Shown piece by piece: positions 35,957-45,908 of a DNA stretch of 64,000 nt. Source of the stretch: Streptococcus sp. 'caviae' (GTDB lineage: Bacteria; Bacillota; Bacilli; Lactobacillales; Streptococcaceae); the NCBI RefSeq assembly GCF_001937065.1, contig NZ_MOWR01000005.1, positions 1 to 64,000 of the forward strand. Reading direction: 5' to 3'. Numbering within the stretch: position 1 is the stretch's first letter; the number at the start of each line of letters is the position of its first letter. The notes below the pieces were generated by a model. That model worked only from the letters and a program-made list of their open reading frames with translations, ran no database searches and was not told the DNA's origin. The position numbers were made by a program, and so were the translations under genes.

Positions 35957-36793
35957 ATGGCTCAAAAGAAAATTTCAAAGAAAACCCTAAGCAAGTCCTT
36001 CCATCATTGGTACTATGGTAACCTGACCTGCTTCTCACAAGAGCATATGCAAACTTTTGGTTACCTGACTTCTATGCTGCCAATCGTTGAAGAACTTTAT
36101 GACAATGAAGACGACAAAGCTCGTTCAATGCAAACTTATACAGCCTTCTTTAACACTGAACCGCAATTAGGTTCCCTTATTGTCGGTGTTACAGCGGGTC
36201 TTGAAGAAGCGCGTGCCAACGGTGCTGACGGTGTTGATGATGAAACCATCAATGGTCTGCGTGCCGGTCTGATGGGACCGGTTGCCGGTATCGGAGACTC
36301 TCTGGTTGTCGGTACTTTGATTCCAATTATCCTAGGGATTGCTCTTGGTTTGTCAACGGGCGGTTCACCAGTCGGCGCCATCTTTTATATCATTGTCTGG
36401 AACCTTCTGGCTTACTTTGGTATGCGTTTTGCCTACTTCAAAGGTTATGAACTGGGAGATAAGGCGGTTGAAGTGCTGGTTGGCCCTCAAGGACAAGCTA
36501 TTCGTAAAGCCGTAGCCATTGTCGGCGGTATGGTCGTCGGTGCGGTAGCGGCAACTTGGGTACCTATTAAGACGGCCTTTGAACTGAAAAATTCTTCCGG
36601 CAAGGCTTTCTTGGTGCTCCAAGATCAATTGGACGGCGTTTATCCGGGATTGCTGACAGCCGTGTTCACTGTATTTTGCTGGTGGCTGATGGCTAAGAAG
36701 AATATGTCACCAATCAAAGTTATGCTTTTACTGGTAGTCATTGCTCTTGTTGGTGTCTTGACAGGATTCTTCGATCCAGGATTGAAATACTAA
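35957..36793 (+). CDS. levG: Mannose/fructose-family PTS component IID (LevG)
   Basis: A 278-residue EIID with the family motifs MQTFGYLTSMLPIVEELY, GVTAGLEEARANG and the glycine-rich GLMGPVAGIGDSLVVGTLIP. It partners LevF. ATG 35957 lies behind GAGGAGG, which is inside the end of levF. Confidence 0.93.
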   Translation: MAQKKISKKTLSKSFHHWYYGNLTCFSQEHMQTFGYLTSMLPIVEELYDNEDDKARSMQTYTAFFNTEPQLGSLIVGVTAGLEEARANGADGVDDETINGLRAGLMGPVAGIGDSLVVGTLIPIILGIALGLSTGGSPVGAIFYIIVWNLLAYFGMRFAYFKGYELGDKAVEVLVGPQGQAIRKAVAIVGGMVVGAVAATWVPIKTAFELKNSSGKAFLVLQDQLDGVYPGLLTAVFTVFCWWLMAKKNMSPIKVMLLLVVIALVGVLTGFFDPGLKY

Positions 36794-36810
36794 GCTAAAA
36801 AGGAGAGATT

Positions 36811-37107
36811 ATGCTGACAAAAGAAGAATTTATCAAAGGCTATGAAGAAGAAATAGCTTATCAAAAGCACATGATTGAAAATCTGGGACGCTGGTTTACC
36901 CTGATGTTTATCATTGCCAGTATCGGAGTTGTCTTGATTTATTCCTTCTCAGCTAATCTGATCGGACTTATTATTGGCATTGTTTTAACCGTTCTGGGTA
37001 TCTTAGCCATGTTGATTTTTGGCTATGGTATTTACAAAGGTCGGATCAATGTTCAGAAGGTTGTTAATGATTTTGAAGAAAAGCTGAAACTTTCTGAGTC
37101 CAAATAA
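36811..37107 (+). CDS. levX: Small membrane protein LevX
   Basis: A 98-residue protein with two adjacent hydrophobic segments (about residues 29-48 and 51-73) and charged ends. The position after levG and the size match levX, the last gene of the S. mutans lev operon, whose role is not well defined. AAAGGAG precedes the ATG; the operon terminator follows at 37112. Confidence 0.82.
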   Translation: MLTKEEFIKGYEEEIAYQKHMIENLGRWFTLMFIIASIGVVLIYSFSANLIGLIIGIVLTVLGILAMLIFGYGIYKGRINVQKVVNDFEEKLKLSESK

Positions 37108-37111
37108 GTTC

Positions 37112-37141
37112 AAAAAACTTTACCGAAAGGTAGAGTTTTTT
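37112..37141 (+). terminator. levDEFGX terminator
   Basis: AAAAAACTTTACC and GGTAGAGTTTTTT around a GAAA tetraloop. Confidence 0.88.
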
Positions 37142-37158
37142 CTTGACTATTTCTGACC
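37142..37158. promoter_or_regulatory. CtsR box overlapping the groESL -35
   Basis: CTTGACTATTTCTGACC matches the reverse complement of the CtsR heptad repeat (TTTGACYNTNTTTGACY) at 15 of 17 positions. It covers the -35 hexamer TTGACT. Confidence 0.65.
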
Positions 37159-37170
37159 AAGTGATACAAT
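37143..37170 (+). promoter_or_regulatory. groESL promoter
   Basis: TTGACT (37143-37148) and TACAAT (37165-37170), 16 bases apart, directly upstream of the CIRCE element. Confidence 0.75.
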
Positions 37171-37181
37171 AATAATTGTAA

Positions 37182-37208
37182 TTAGCACTCGATGGATAAG
37201 AGTGCTAA
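37182..37208. promoter_or_regulatory. CIRCE element (HrcA operator)
   Basis: TTAGCACTC, nine bases, GAGTGCTAA: an exact CIRCE inverted repeat, 21 bases before groES. Confidence 0.97.
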
Positions 37209-37229
37209 AAATTTCTATGGAGGTATGTT

Positions 37230-37517
37230 ATGTTAAAACCCTTAGGAGACCGAGTGGTCGTACAAGTAATCAAAGAAGAAGAGAAGACAGTCGGCGGTTT
37301 TGTTCTTGCCGGTGCCAGTCAAGATAAGACGCAAAAGGCGACGGTAGCAGCTGTCGGTGAAGGTATTCGTACATTGAGCGGTGACTTAGTTGCTCCAAGC
37401 ATAGCTGAGGGAGATACCGTCCTGCTTGAAAGTCATGTGGGAACACCTGTTAAAGATGGTGACGAGGACTATCTCATTGTTCGTGAGGCAGACATTTTAG
37501 CGGTCGTTCAGGACTAA
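37230..37517 (+). CDS. groES: Co-chaperonin GroES
   Basis: A 95-residue lid of the GroEL folding chamber ([23 protein letters not shown], mobile loop [10 protein letters not shown]). TATGGAGG precedes the ATG. Transcribed with groEL under CIRCE and CtsR control. Confidence 0.97.
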   Translation: MLKPLGDRVVVQVIKEEEKTVGGFVLAGASQDKTQKATVAAVGEGIRTLSGDLVAPSIAEGDTVLLESHVGTPVKDGDEDYLIVREADILAVVQD

Positions 37518-37571
37518 TGAGAAAGTCTGTAACATATATCTGAAAATGTGAGGCTGCAGTTTTAAGGTTTT

Positions 37572-37587
37572 GGCGCTAAAAAGCGCC
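37572..37587 (+). other. Small hairpin between groES and groEL
   Basis: GGCGCT and AGCGCC around AAAA. No T-run follows, so it may be an mRNA processing or stability element, not a terminator. Confidence 0.45.
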
Positions 37588-37640
37588 TGATGAGACTGAC
37601 AGATTATTAGATTATATATTATTTAGATAAAGAGGATTAG

Positions 37641-39269
<1,629 letters not shown>

Positions 39270-39282
39270 TTTAAAACAAGAA

Positions 39283-39322
39283 AATAAGACTGCAGAATCA
39301 AGGAGATTTTGCAGTCTTATTT
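39283..39322 (+). terminator. groESL terminator
   Basis: AATAAGACTGCA pairs with TGCAGTCTTATT around a short loop and T-rich tail. Confidence 0.82.
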
Positions 39323-39571
39323 GTTTATAAAGTTAATTGATTCTTTATCAACTACAATAAGCGATAAAAGCGATGAGAGTTTTCGTTTTAAATTATTGGT
39401 AATATATTTTTGATACTTGAGAGAAATTTTGAAGGCAGTTGGAATTAGTCTTAAGCCGGTCTTCAAAGAGGTCAAAAATTTAACTCGCAATTCAATATAA
39501 GTTTGATGTTATAGAACAAATAAATATTGATGCTTATTCTTTTTCAATCAAATCAGTAGTATTCTTAGGGT

Positions 39572-39627
39572 GTTCCATATGACTTATAATGTAAGCTTAA
39601 TCATTTTCATTATAAGTCATATGGGAC
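39572..39627. repeat. Long perfect inverted repeat with T-rich tail
   Basis: CCATATGACTTATAATG (39575-39591) and CATTATAAGTCATATGG (39608-39624) are exact reverse complements. The stem extends three more bases with one G-U pair, giving 20 bp, and CTTTTTT follows. It could be a strong terminator of incoming transcription or a remnant of a small mobile element at the island edge. Confidence 0.75.
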
Positions 39628-39647
39628 TTTTTTACTTAGAAGTATTT

Positions 39648-39684
39648 TATAATCTTTGTGACAGAGCCTATTACAAAGATTATA
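39648..39684. repeat. 12-bp inverted repeat upstream of the NRPS promoter
   Basis: TATAATCTTTGT (39648-39659) and ACAAAGATTATA (39673-39684), exact, with a 13-base loop and no T-run. It lies 28 bases before the promoter and may be a regulator site. Confidence 0.6.
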
Positions 39685-39711
39685 GAGACGACACTAAAAT
39701 TTGATACATTA

Positions 39712-39740
39712 TTGAGAAAACGTTAAAAAAATGATATACT
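39712..39740 (+). promoter_or_regulatory. Promoter of the NRPS operon
   Basis: TTGAGA (39712-39717) and TATACT (39735-39740) separated by 17 bases, ending 27 bases before the first gene. It is the only good promoter I see for the five-gene island. Confidence 0.7.
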
Positions 39741-39755
39741 TTGATTATCAAAGTA
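39737..39755. promoter_or_regulatory. 19-bp palindromic operator candidate over the NRPS transcription start
   Basis: TACTTTGAT and ATCAAAGTA are exact arms around one T. The site overlaps the -10 and the expected start point, the position used by repressors of the TetR, MarR or GntR type. No regulator gene lies in the island. Confidence 0.65.
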
Positions 39756-39767
39756 AGGAGCATAGGA

Positions 39768-41462
39768 ATGAGTGAAATTTTTAAAATTGTGTTGCAAAAA
39801 AATAAAGTTAATTTTATCTTATCAATTTTATTTTGTTCAATTACAGCTATATTTAATATAGCATCAGCTTTTATTTTAAAAGATTTTATAGATATAGCTT
39901 TGTCTGGAAATATCAAGAGATTAAATAATTTATTGCTTTTGGCAATAATCTATATCATATTATTTCTTTTGATTTCCTATGCGGCAACTTTTTTTAAAAA
40001 TTTATATATTTCTAAAGGAAATTATAATTTAAAATCTAAATTATTAAATACAATTCTTTATAAAACTATTAATTTTTTTAATAGTGAAAACACAAATCGT
40101 TATATCAAATTATTTTCCGTAGATTTAGAAACAGTAAAAGTCAATATTATTGAAAATAAAGTTGATTTTTTTAAAAATATTATTACTTTAATATTAGGCC
40201 TCTTGTCTATGATATTTTTAAATATCTATTTATTTTTAGGAATTCTTGCTACTACAATTGTATCTGTTTTAATCGGTGCACTGTTTAATAAAATTCTTCC
40301 AAATATTGAAAAGCACACAATTAAAAGCAGTAATTCACTGAATGTATTTATTTCTGATTTATTAAAAGGCTTTCAGATAGTTAAAATTTTCCAAATTGAG
40401 AAAAGAACAAATAAAATCTTCTTACGAAAATTAGATACAGAAGAAAAACTATTGTTAAGGAAGAATAATATATACAATATTGTAAGCGTTTTCTCTGAGG
40501 CTAGTACAAATATTATGGCTTTTGTATTATTTTATATTGGAGCTAATCAAGTAATATCAGGTAATACAAGTATGGGTACTGTTGTAGCATATATTCAACT
40601 TTTAAATTTTGTCGTTGTTCCAATTCAAAAAATCCCTAGTTCAATTATGAAATTTAGTTCTTCTAAGAATATTGTGGATTTTATTCTTCATTTGATAAAT
40701 GAAAAACCACGAAGAGAGATAGGGGAAGCTTCTATATCTTTTTCACAAGATATAGTTTTGAATAATGTTTCATTTTTTTATAAAGATTCTAGTTTGCCAG
40801 CTTTAGATAATATAAACTTTACTTTTAAAAAAGGGAAGAAGTATGCAATTGTTGGACATAGTGGAAGCGGTAAAAGTACTTTGTTAAATATTCTTCAAAA
40901 ACACTGGGAAACTTATTGGGGAAATATTTATATAGGTGGAATAGATCTTAGAGTGATTAGTAGTAATCTTCTATACAGAAACCTATCAGTTATGCAACAG
41001 GAGGTCTTTATATTTGATGACACTATTATAAATAATATAACTTTGTTTTCAGATTTTAAAGATGAGGATGTAAAATCTGTCATAAAAAATTCAAATTTAG
41101 ATGAGGTAATAGTCAATAAAGGAATAGATTATTTATGTGGAGAGAATGGTTATAATTTATCAGGAGGAGAGCGACAGAGAATAGCTATTGCTAGAAGCTT
41201 GTTGCAAAAAGCTCCTATCTTGCTATTTGACGAAGCGACGTCCTCGCTTGATAATGAGACTACTGCTAATATTGAAGAATTAATATTAAATATGGATGAA
41301 GTTACTTGTTTAGTTGTTTCACATAAGTTACACAAGAATATTTTATCTAAATTCGATCAGATATTAGTTTTAAAAAATGGTCGACTTGTTGAAAGTGGAA
41401 CATTTGATGAATTGATGAAAAATCAAAGCGATTTTTGGGCGTTGTATAAATTAAGTAATTAA
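39768..41462 (+). CDS. Type I ABC exporter (fused membrane and ATPase domains)
   Basis: A 564-residue half-size exporter: six hydrophobic segments within residues 15-290, then an ATPase with Walker A GHSGSGKST (about residue 365), signature LSGGERQRIAIARSLL, Walker B ILLFDEATSSLD and H-loop VSHK. It likely works as a homodimer moving the NRPS product, or a lipid or siderophore-like molecule. ATG 39768 follows AAGGAG; the in-frame extension to 39741 lies inside the operator. First gene of the island, 15 bases before NRPS-1. The sequence is extremely AT-rich: the 60 bases from 40021 contain four G or C. Confidence 0.9.
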   Translation: MSEIFKIVLQKNKVNFILSILFCSITAIFNIASAFILKDFIDIALSGNIKRLNNLLLLAIIYIILFLLISYAATFFKNLYISKGNYNLKSKLLNTILYKTINFFNSENTNRYIKLFSVDLETVKVNIIENKVDFFKNIITLILGLLSMIFLNIYLFLGILATTIVSVLIGALFNKILPNIEKHTIKSSNSLNVFISDLLKGFQIVKIFQIEKRTNKIFLRKLDTEEKLLLRKNNIYNIVSVFSEASTNIMAFVLFYIGANQVISGNTSMGTVVAYIQLLNFVVVPIQKIPSSIMKFSSSKNIVDFILHLINEKPRREIGEASISFSQDIVLNNVSFFYKDSSLPALDNINFTFKKGKKYAIVGHSGSGKSTLLNILQKHWETYWGNIYIGGIDLRVISSNLLYRNLSVMQQEVFIFDDTIINNITLFSDFKDEDVKSVIKNSNLDEVIVNKGIDYLCGENGYNLSGGERQRIAIARSLLQKAPILLFDEATSSLDNETTANIEELILNMDEVTCLVVSHKLHKNILSKFDQILVLKNGRLVESGTFDELMKNQSDFWALYKLSN

Positions 41463-41477
41463 GGAGAAAATATAAAT

Positions 41478-44400
41478 ATGAAGCATTTACTGACACTGTC
41501 TCAAAATCAGATTAGCACATTTTCTCAAATGGTTGAAGGGGATTACTCAGTTGGAATTGATGTTGTTTTTAAAGGAAAAGTAAAACGAGATATATTTGAA
41601 AACAGTCTAAAAATGATTATTAAAAATAACGATATTTTTAGAATACAATTACAGCAAGAAGAACTGCAAATTTATCAAGAACTCTTAACCAACTCCAAAT
41701 ATACTTATAAAATAATAGATTTTCAAAATCTTGAAGATTTTAAACAGTGGAAGAGTAGCTATGATTTTAAAAAAATAAGCCTTAATCATTTAATGGAGCT
41801 ATATGGTGTAATAATAAAAGATTATGGATTTGGATTATATTTTAAAATTCATCATATAATTTCAGATGCTTTTTCAGTTGGACTATTAGTTAATGAATTT
41901 ATTTTTACCTATAGAGGGCTTGAAAAGGGAGAAGCTCCTAGAATTGAAAGAGGGTCATATGAAACTATACTTGAAGAGGAGCAAAACTACAAAGACGGGA
42001 ATAAGTTTAATAAAGATAAAGAATTTTGGTTAAATGAATTTTCAACAGATATAAGCAATAGTTATATTTCAAATAAAACATCTACAAATTATAAAGTCAG
42101 ACGTTTATCTTTTCATTTAAATCATGAGGAAAGTGAGAGTATAAAACAGTATGCTAAAAATAGAGGTATTTCAGAATTATTTTTGTATATGTCCGCTTTT
42201 TCAGTTTACATGTCAAGGCTCACTAGAACTAATCGGATAAATATCGGTACAACACTTCATAGTAGATTTGGCAAAAATCAAAAACATACAATGGGAATGT
42301 TTGTAAACACTGTCCCAGTTCATATTGAATTAAATGAAGCCCAAAGTTTTAAAGATTTTGTTTCTCTGGTTGATAAAAAAAAGATGAAAATTTTCAAGCA
42401 TAGCAAATATAATTATACTAGCCTGAAAAATGAATTAGCTAAAAATATTGGTTTTAAAGGTGATTTATTTGATGTTATTATCAATTATCAGTCTGCTAAG
42501 AAAGAATTCCAAGATGAAATAAAAATTAATTGGCAAAATTGTCAGTACCAATCAAATAATTTGACGATAAGCTTAAATACATGGGAAAATGGTTGTTTTG
42601 ATATTGACTTTGATTTTTTGGAAGATATATTCTCTATTGAAGAAATCAAAGGACTTCACAGACATGTTAAAAATCTTTTGTTTGATGGAGTTCAAAATGA
42701 TAAAAAGACTATTTCGGAATTGACAATGGCTGATGAAATTGAAAGAAATCTTTATAAAACACTCAATCAATTTTCAAATGTCAAGTATCCAAAAGTTAAT
42801 ATTAAAGATATCTTCGAAAAAATTGTTCGCCAATTTGGCAATAAGACAGCAGTTATTCATAATAAGAAAGAATATTCATACTCTGAAATAAATAAAAAAG
42901 CAAATCAAATTGCTAGAGTGCTATTAAATCAAGGGATTCGTTGTGGAGACTCTGTTGCTGTTATTTCAGATAAAAATGAAAATATAATTATTAATATACT
43001 AGCTGTTATAAAAGCTGGAGCTAGATATATACCAATTGATCCTAAATATCCAAAAGATAGAATTAACTATATGTTAGAAGATAGTGATGTTAAACTCATT
43101 CTTTACTCCTCTGAAATAAAGCATTATTTTGATATTTCTGTAATTGAAACAACTAAGATTTCAAATTTTAAAAAGGAATTAGAAGATGATCTGAAAATAG
43201 ATATCAGCAGTGATGATTACTTATATGTTATTTATACATCAGGAACAACAGGAAAACCAAAAGGAGTTCAGATTTCTCATAAAAATGTGGTTAGATTATT
43301 CTATAATGAAAAAACACAATTTGATTTTACTTCTCAAGATAATTGGTTACTATTTCACTACTATGGTTTTGACTTTTCAGTGTGGGAGATTTTTGGGGCG
43401 ATGCTTTTTGGAGGTACTTTAATCATACCTACTTTAGAAGAAACACAAGACAATTTTGCACTTATTAGTCTTCTAGAAAAATATGAAGTAACAGTTTTTA
43501 ACCAAGTTCCCTCCTCTTTTTATGCACTGCTCTTATCATTAGGTGATAAAAAATTAAATAAACTGAGATATTTAATTTTTGGTGGGGAAGCATTAGAAAC
43601 CAGAAGAATAAAAGATTTCTTTTTGAGTAATCCTCAAGTATCAATCATAAATATGTATGGTATAACCGAAACAACTGTTCACGTTACATATAAAAAAATT
43701 AATGAAACTGATATCAAACTTGGAATTAGTAATATTGGCTATCCGTTATCCACTTTAGGAATCTACCTGTTAAATAATAATGAACTAAGTGGCATAGGGG
43801 TTCCGGGAGAAATTTGTGTATTTGGAGCTGGATTATCTTCGGGATATATTGGAAATTCAAGATTAACTCAGGAAAAGTTTATATATCACCCAAAATTTAA
43901 TAAAAAATTATATCGTTCTGGAGATTTAGCAAGGCTTTTAAGTGATGGGAGCATTGAATATTTAGGTAGAATTGACAAGCAAGTTAAGATTCACGGATTT
44001 AGAATAGAGTTAAAAGAAATTGAAAATACAATACTAGAAAAATTAAAAAAAGAGATAAAAGATTGTGTTGTAATTGACAGATTTGATAATGCAGGAGAGA
44101 AAGCTCTGTATAGCTATGTTATCAGTCACCAAAATAAAAATCTTGATTTTCGAGATATTTGTAACAAGCTTCGAGAATTCTTGCCAACTTATATGATTCC
44201 TAAATATTGGAAAGCTGTAGAAAGTTTCCCTCTGACTAATAATGGAAAACTTGATAAAAATAAGCTTCCAGATATTAATATTGAAAATACAGATAAAATT
44301 ATCTCCCCAAGGAATAAAAAAGAGGCTGAAATTCTTGATGTTTTTAAAGATGTTCTGGGATATGAAAATTTAGGAATTTATGATGACTTTTTTGAATTTG

Positions 44401-45893
44401 GTGGTGACTCAATAAAAAATATGATGCTAGTAGCTAAATTAAGACATATAGGATATGAAGTAACTTCAAAAGAAGTTGTTCATAATTCCACTGTTGCAAA
44501 TATTGCTAGTATATGCAGAACAGTAGACTTTATGAGTGTTGATCAATCACCCGTTGATGGAATTGTTGAAAATACTCCTATTTTATCAAGTTTTTTTGAA
44601 AAACAGTATTTCAAACCTGAACATTATAATCAGTCAGTGCTACTGCAGTTTCAAGGACATATCAATGAAACATATATAATTCAAACACTTAAAAAGTTAA
44701 CAGCCCATCACGATATGCTGAGGGCACATGTATTAAATAATTCTTTAAATATCTCGCATATTAAAGACTATTTACTTGATATTGACTTTATTACTGTTTC
44801 CGATTTAACTGAGTTAGAAAAAGTGTGTAATAATTTACAAGAGTCTTTTGACTTCAATGGTAGCAATTTATTTAAGGTAAGGGTATTTAAGATGTTACAG
44901 ACAGAAACAGAATATGTATTTCTAATTGCCCATCATCTTATTGTTGATGCAGTCTCATGGAGGATTTTAGTAGATGATTTAAATAGTCTGTATTCTCAAT
45001 TTTCCCGTGGCTTAAACACTGAACTACCGTTAAAAACTGTTCCTTTTAAAAACTGGTCTCAGATATTAAAAAATTATCAAAATTCACCTAGTTTTAAACT
45101 TGAAAAAGATTATTGGAATGATATCATCAATAAACTAACAAATTTCTTGCATAAAAAATCAACTAATGCAGATTCTCAAATGTTGACTAACCTAGTTTTG
45201 TTAGAAAAAGAACAAATCAATCAAGTCTACAAAAAATCTCTTACAATTTTAGAGTTAGAATTTTCAGAACTATTATTAGCTGCAGTAGTTTATGCCTTAT
45301 CTAATATTCTAGATGAAGAATTTATTGTTAATGTAGAGGGACATGGAAGAGAAATCCCTTTTGAGACAGTTCCGAATGAACGGACGGTGGGCTGGTTTAC
45401 TGCTATTTATCCCTTGATTTTAAAATATAAAGATAATCCATTAGATTTGACTTTGTCAATTAAGGATAAATTGAGAAGATCAGCACAGCATCAAGTTAGT
45501 TTTGGTTTGATAGAACAAGAAGACCAATTGTACACTGAATATTCCCCAGATATTATTTTCAACTATCTAGGTAATTTCGAAGCTGAAGCTAAGGAAAATA
45601 AATTATTTAGTTTGGTTAATCTACCAGTTGGTAGAAGTATTAATGTAAAAAATTTGAATCAGGAAGCTATAATAATAAATATATACAATAGTGAAGATTT
45701 CAAATTTGAATTAAGCTATAATGAAAAATTTGAAATAGATATCCAAAAATTTAAAAACAGAATTACAATGTTCTTTGCTAAAATGAGTCAAATTCTAAGT
45801 GGTTCAGATGAGAAAATTATTACTCAATCAGATGTATCCGATACGGTTTTAGAAGATGAGCTTTGGGAAGAATTGGTTGATTTTTACCAATAG
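41478..45893 (+). CDS. Non-ribosomal peptide synthetase 1 (C-A-T-E, predicted Thr)
   Basis: A 1471-residue single module. Order: condensation domain (residues 1-430, HHIISDAFS near 124), adenylation domain (about 430-930, YTSGTTGKPKG near 585, GRIDKQVKIHGFRIELKEIE, and Lys in PLTNNGKLD), carrier domain (FEFGGDSIKN, phosphopantetheine Ser near 977), epimerisation domain (HHLIVDAVSWRIL near 1151, EGHGRE, RTVGWFT, FNYLGNF). The ten-residue specificity code read by alignment to GrsA is DFWNIGMVH plus Lys, the known Thr code. A condensation domain in the first module suggests N-acylation of Thr by a fatty acyl donor, or loading from another carrier. The C-terminus (SDVSDTVLEDELWEELVDFY) looks like a donor docking helix. 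AAGGAG precedes the ATG. Confidence 0.95.
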   Translation: MKHLLTLSQNQISTFSQMVEGDYSVGIDVVFKGKVKRDIFENSLKMIIKNNDIFRIQLQQEELQIYQELLTNSKYTYKIIDFQNLEDFKQWKSSYDFKKISLNHLMELYGVIIKDYGFGLYFKIHHIISDAFSVGLLVNEFIFTYRGLEKGEAPRIERGSYETILEEEQNYKDGNKFNKDKEFWLNEFSTDISNSYISNKTSTNYKVRRLSFHLNHEESESIKQYAKNRGISELFLYMSAFSVYMSRLTRTNRINIGTTLHSRFGKNQKHTMGMFVNTVPVHIELNEAQSFKDFVSLVDKKKMKIFKHSKYNYTSLKNELAKNIGFKGDLFDVIINYQSAKKEFQDEIKINWQNCQYQSNNLTISLNTWENGCFDIDFDFLEDIFSIEEIKGLHRHVKNLLFDGVQNDKKTISELTMADEIERNLYKTLNQFSNVKYPKVNIKDIFEKIVRQFGNKTAVIHNKKEYSYSEINKKANQIARVLLNQGIRCGDSVAVISDKNENIIINILAVIKAGARYIPIDPKYPKDRINYMLEDSDVKLILYSSEIKHYFDISVIETTKISNFKKELEDDLKIDISSDDYLYVIYTSGTTGKPKGVQISHKNVVRLFYNEKTQFDFTSQDNWLLFHYYGFDFSVWEIFGAMLFGGTLIIPTLEETQDNFALISLLEKYEVTVFNQVPSSFYALLLSLGDKKLNKLRYLIFGGEALETRRIKDFFLSNPQVSIINMYGITETTVHVTYKKINETDIKLGISNIGYPLSTLGIYLLNNNELSGIGVPGEICVFGAGLSSGYIGNSRLTQEKFIYHPKFNKKLYRSGDLARLLSDGSIEYLGRIDKQVKIHGFRIELKEIENTILEKLKKEIKDCVVIDRFDNAGEKALYSYVISHQNKNLDFRDICNKLREFLPTYMIPKYWKAVESFPLTNNGKLDKNKLPDINIENTDKIISPRNKKEAEILDVFKDVLGYENLGIYDDFFEFGGDSIKNMMLVAKLRHIGYEVTSKEVVHNSTVANIASICRTVDFMSVDQSPVDGIVENTPILSSFFEKQYFKPEHYNQSVLLQFQGHINETYIIQTLKKLTAHHDMLRAHVLNNSLNISHIKDYLLDIDFITVSDLTELEKVCNNLQESFDFNGSNLFKVRVFKMLQTETEYVFLIAHHLIVDAVSWRILVDDLNSLYSQFSRGLNTELPLKTVPFKNWSQILKNYQNSPSFKLEKDYWNDIINKLTNFLHKKSTNADSQMLTNLVLLEKEQINQVYKKSLTILELEFSELLLAAVVYALSNILDEEFIVNVEGHGREIPFETVPNERTVGWFTAIYPLILKYKDNPLDLTLSIKDKLRRSAQHQVSFGLIEQEDQLYTEYSPDIIFNYLGNFEAEAKENKLFSLVNLPVGRSINVKNLNQEAIIINIYNSEDFKFELSYNEKFEIDIQKFKNRITMFFAKMSQILSGSDEKIITQSDVSDTVLEDELWEELVDFYQ

Positions 45894-45908
45894 AAGGGAG
45901 GAGATTCT

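Larger units (their letters stand above)
39323..39711. other. AT-rich gap at the left edge of the NRPS island
   Basis: About 390 bases with no supportable gene. It contains two strong inverted repeats, described separately, and marks the change from ordinary streptococcal base composition to very AT-rich DNA. Confidence 0.6.

Noticed and set aside
33833..36793. ManLMN general mannose PTS
   Set aside because: IIA and IIB are separate genes, LevQRST lies directly upstream and levX follows, all pointing to the Lev system.
39680..39916. 78-codon minus-strand frame at the island promoter
   Set aside because: Antisense to the promoter and the 5' end of the exporter; a by-product of AT-rich sequence.
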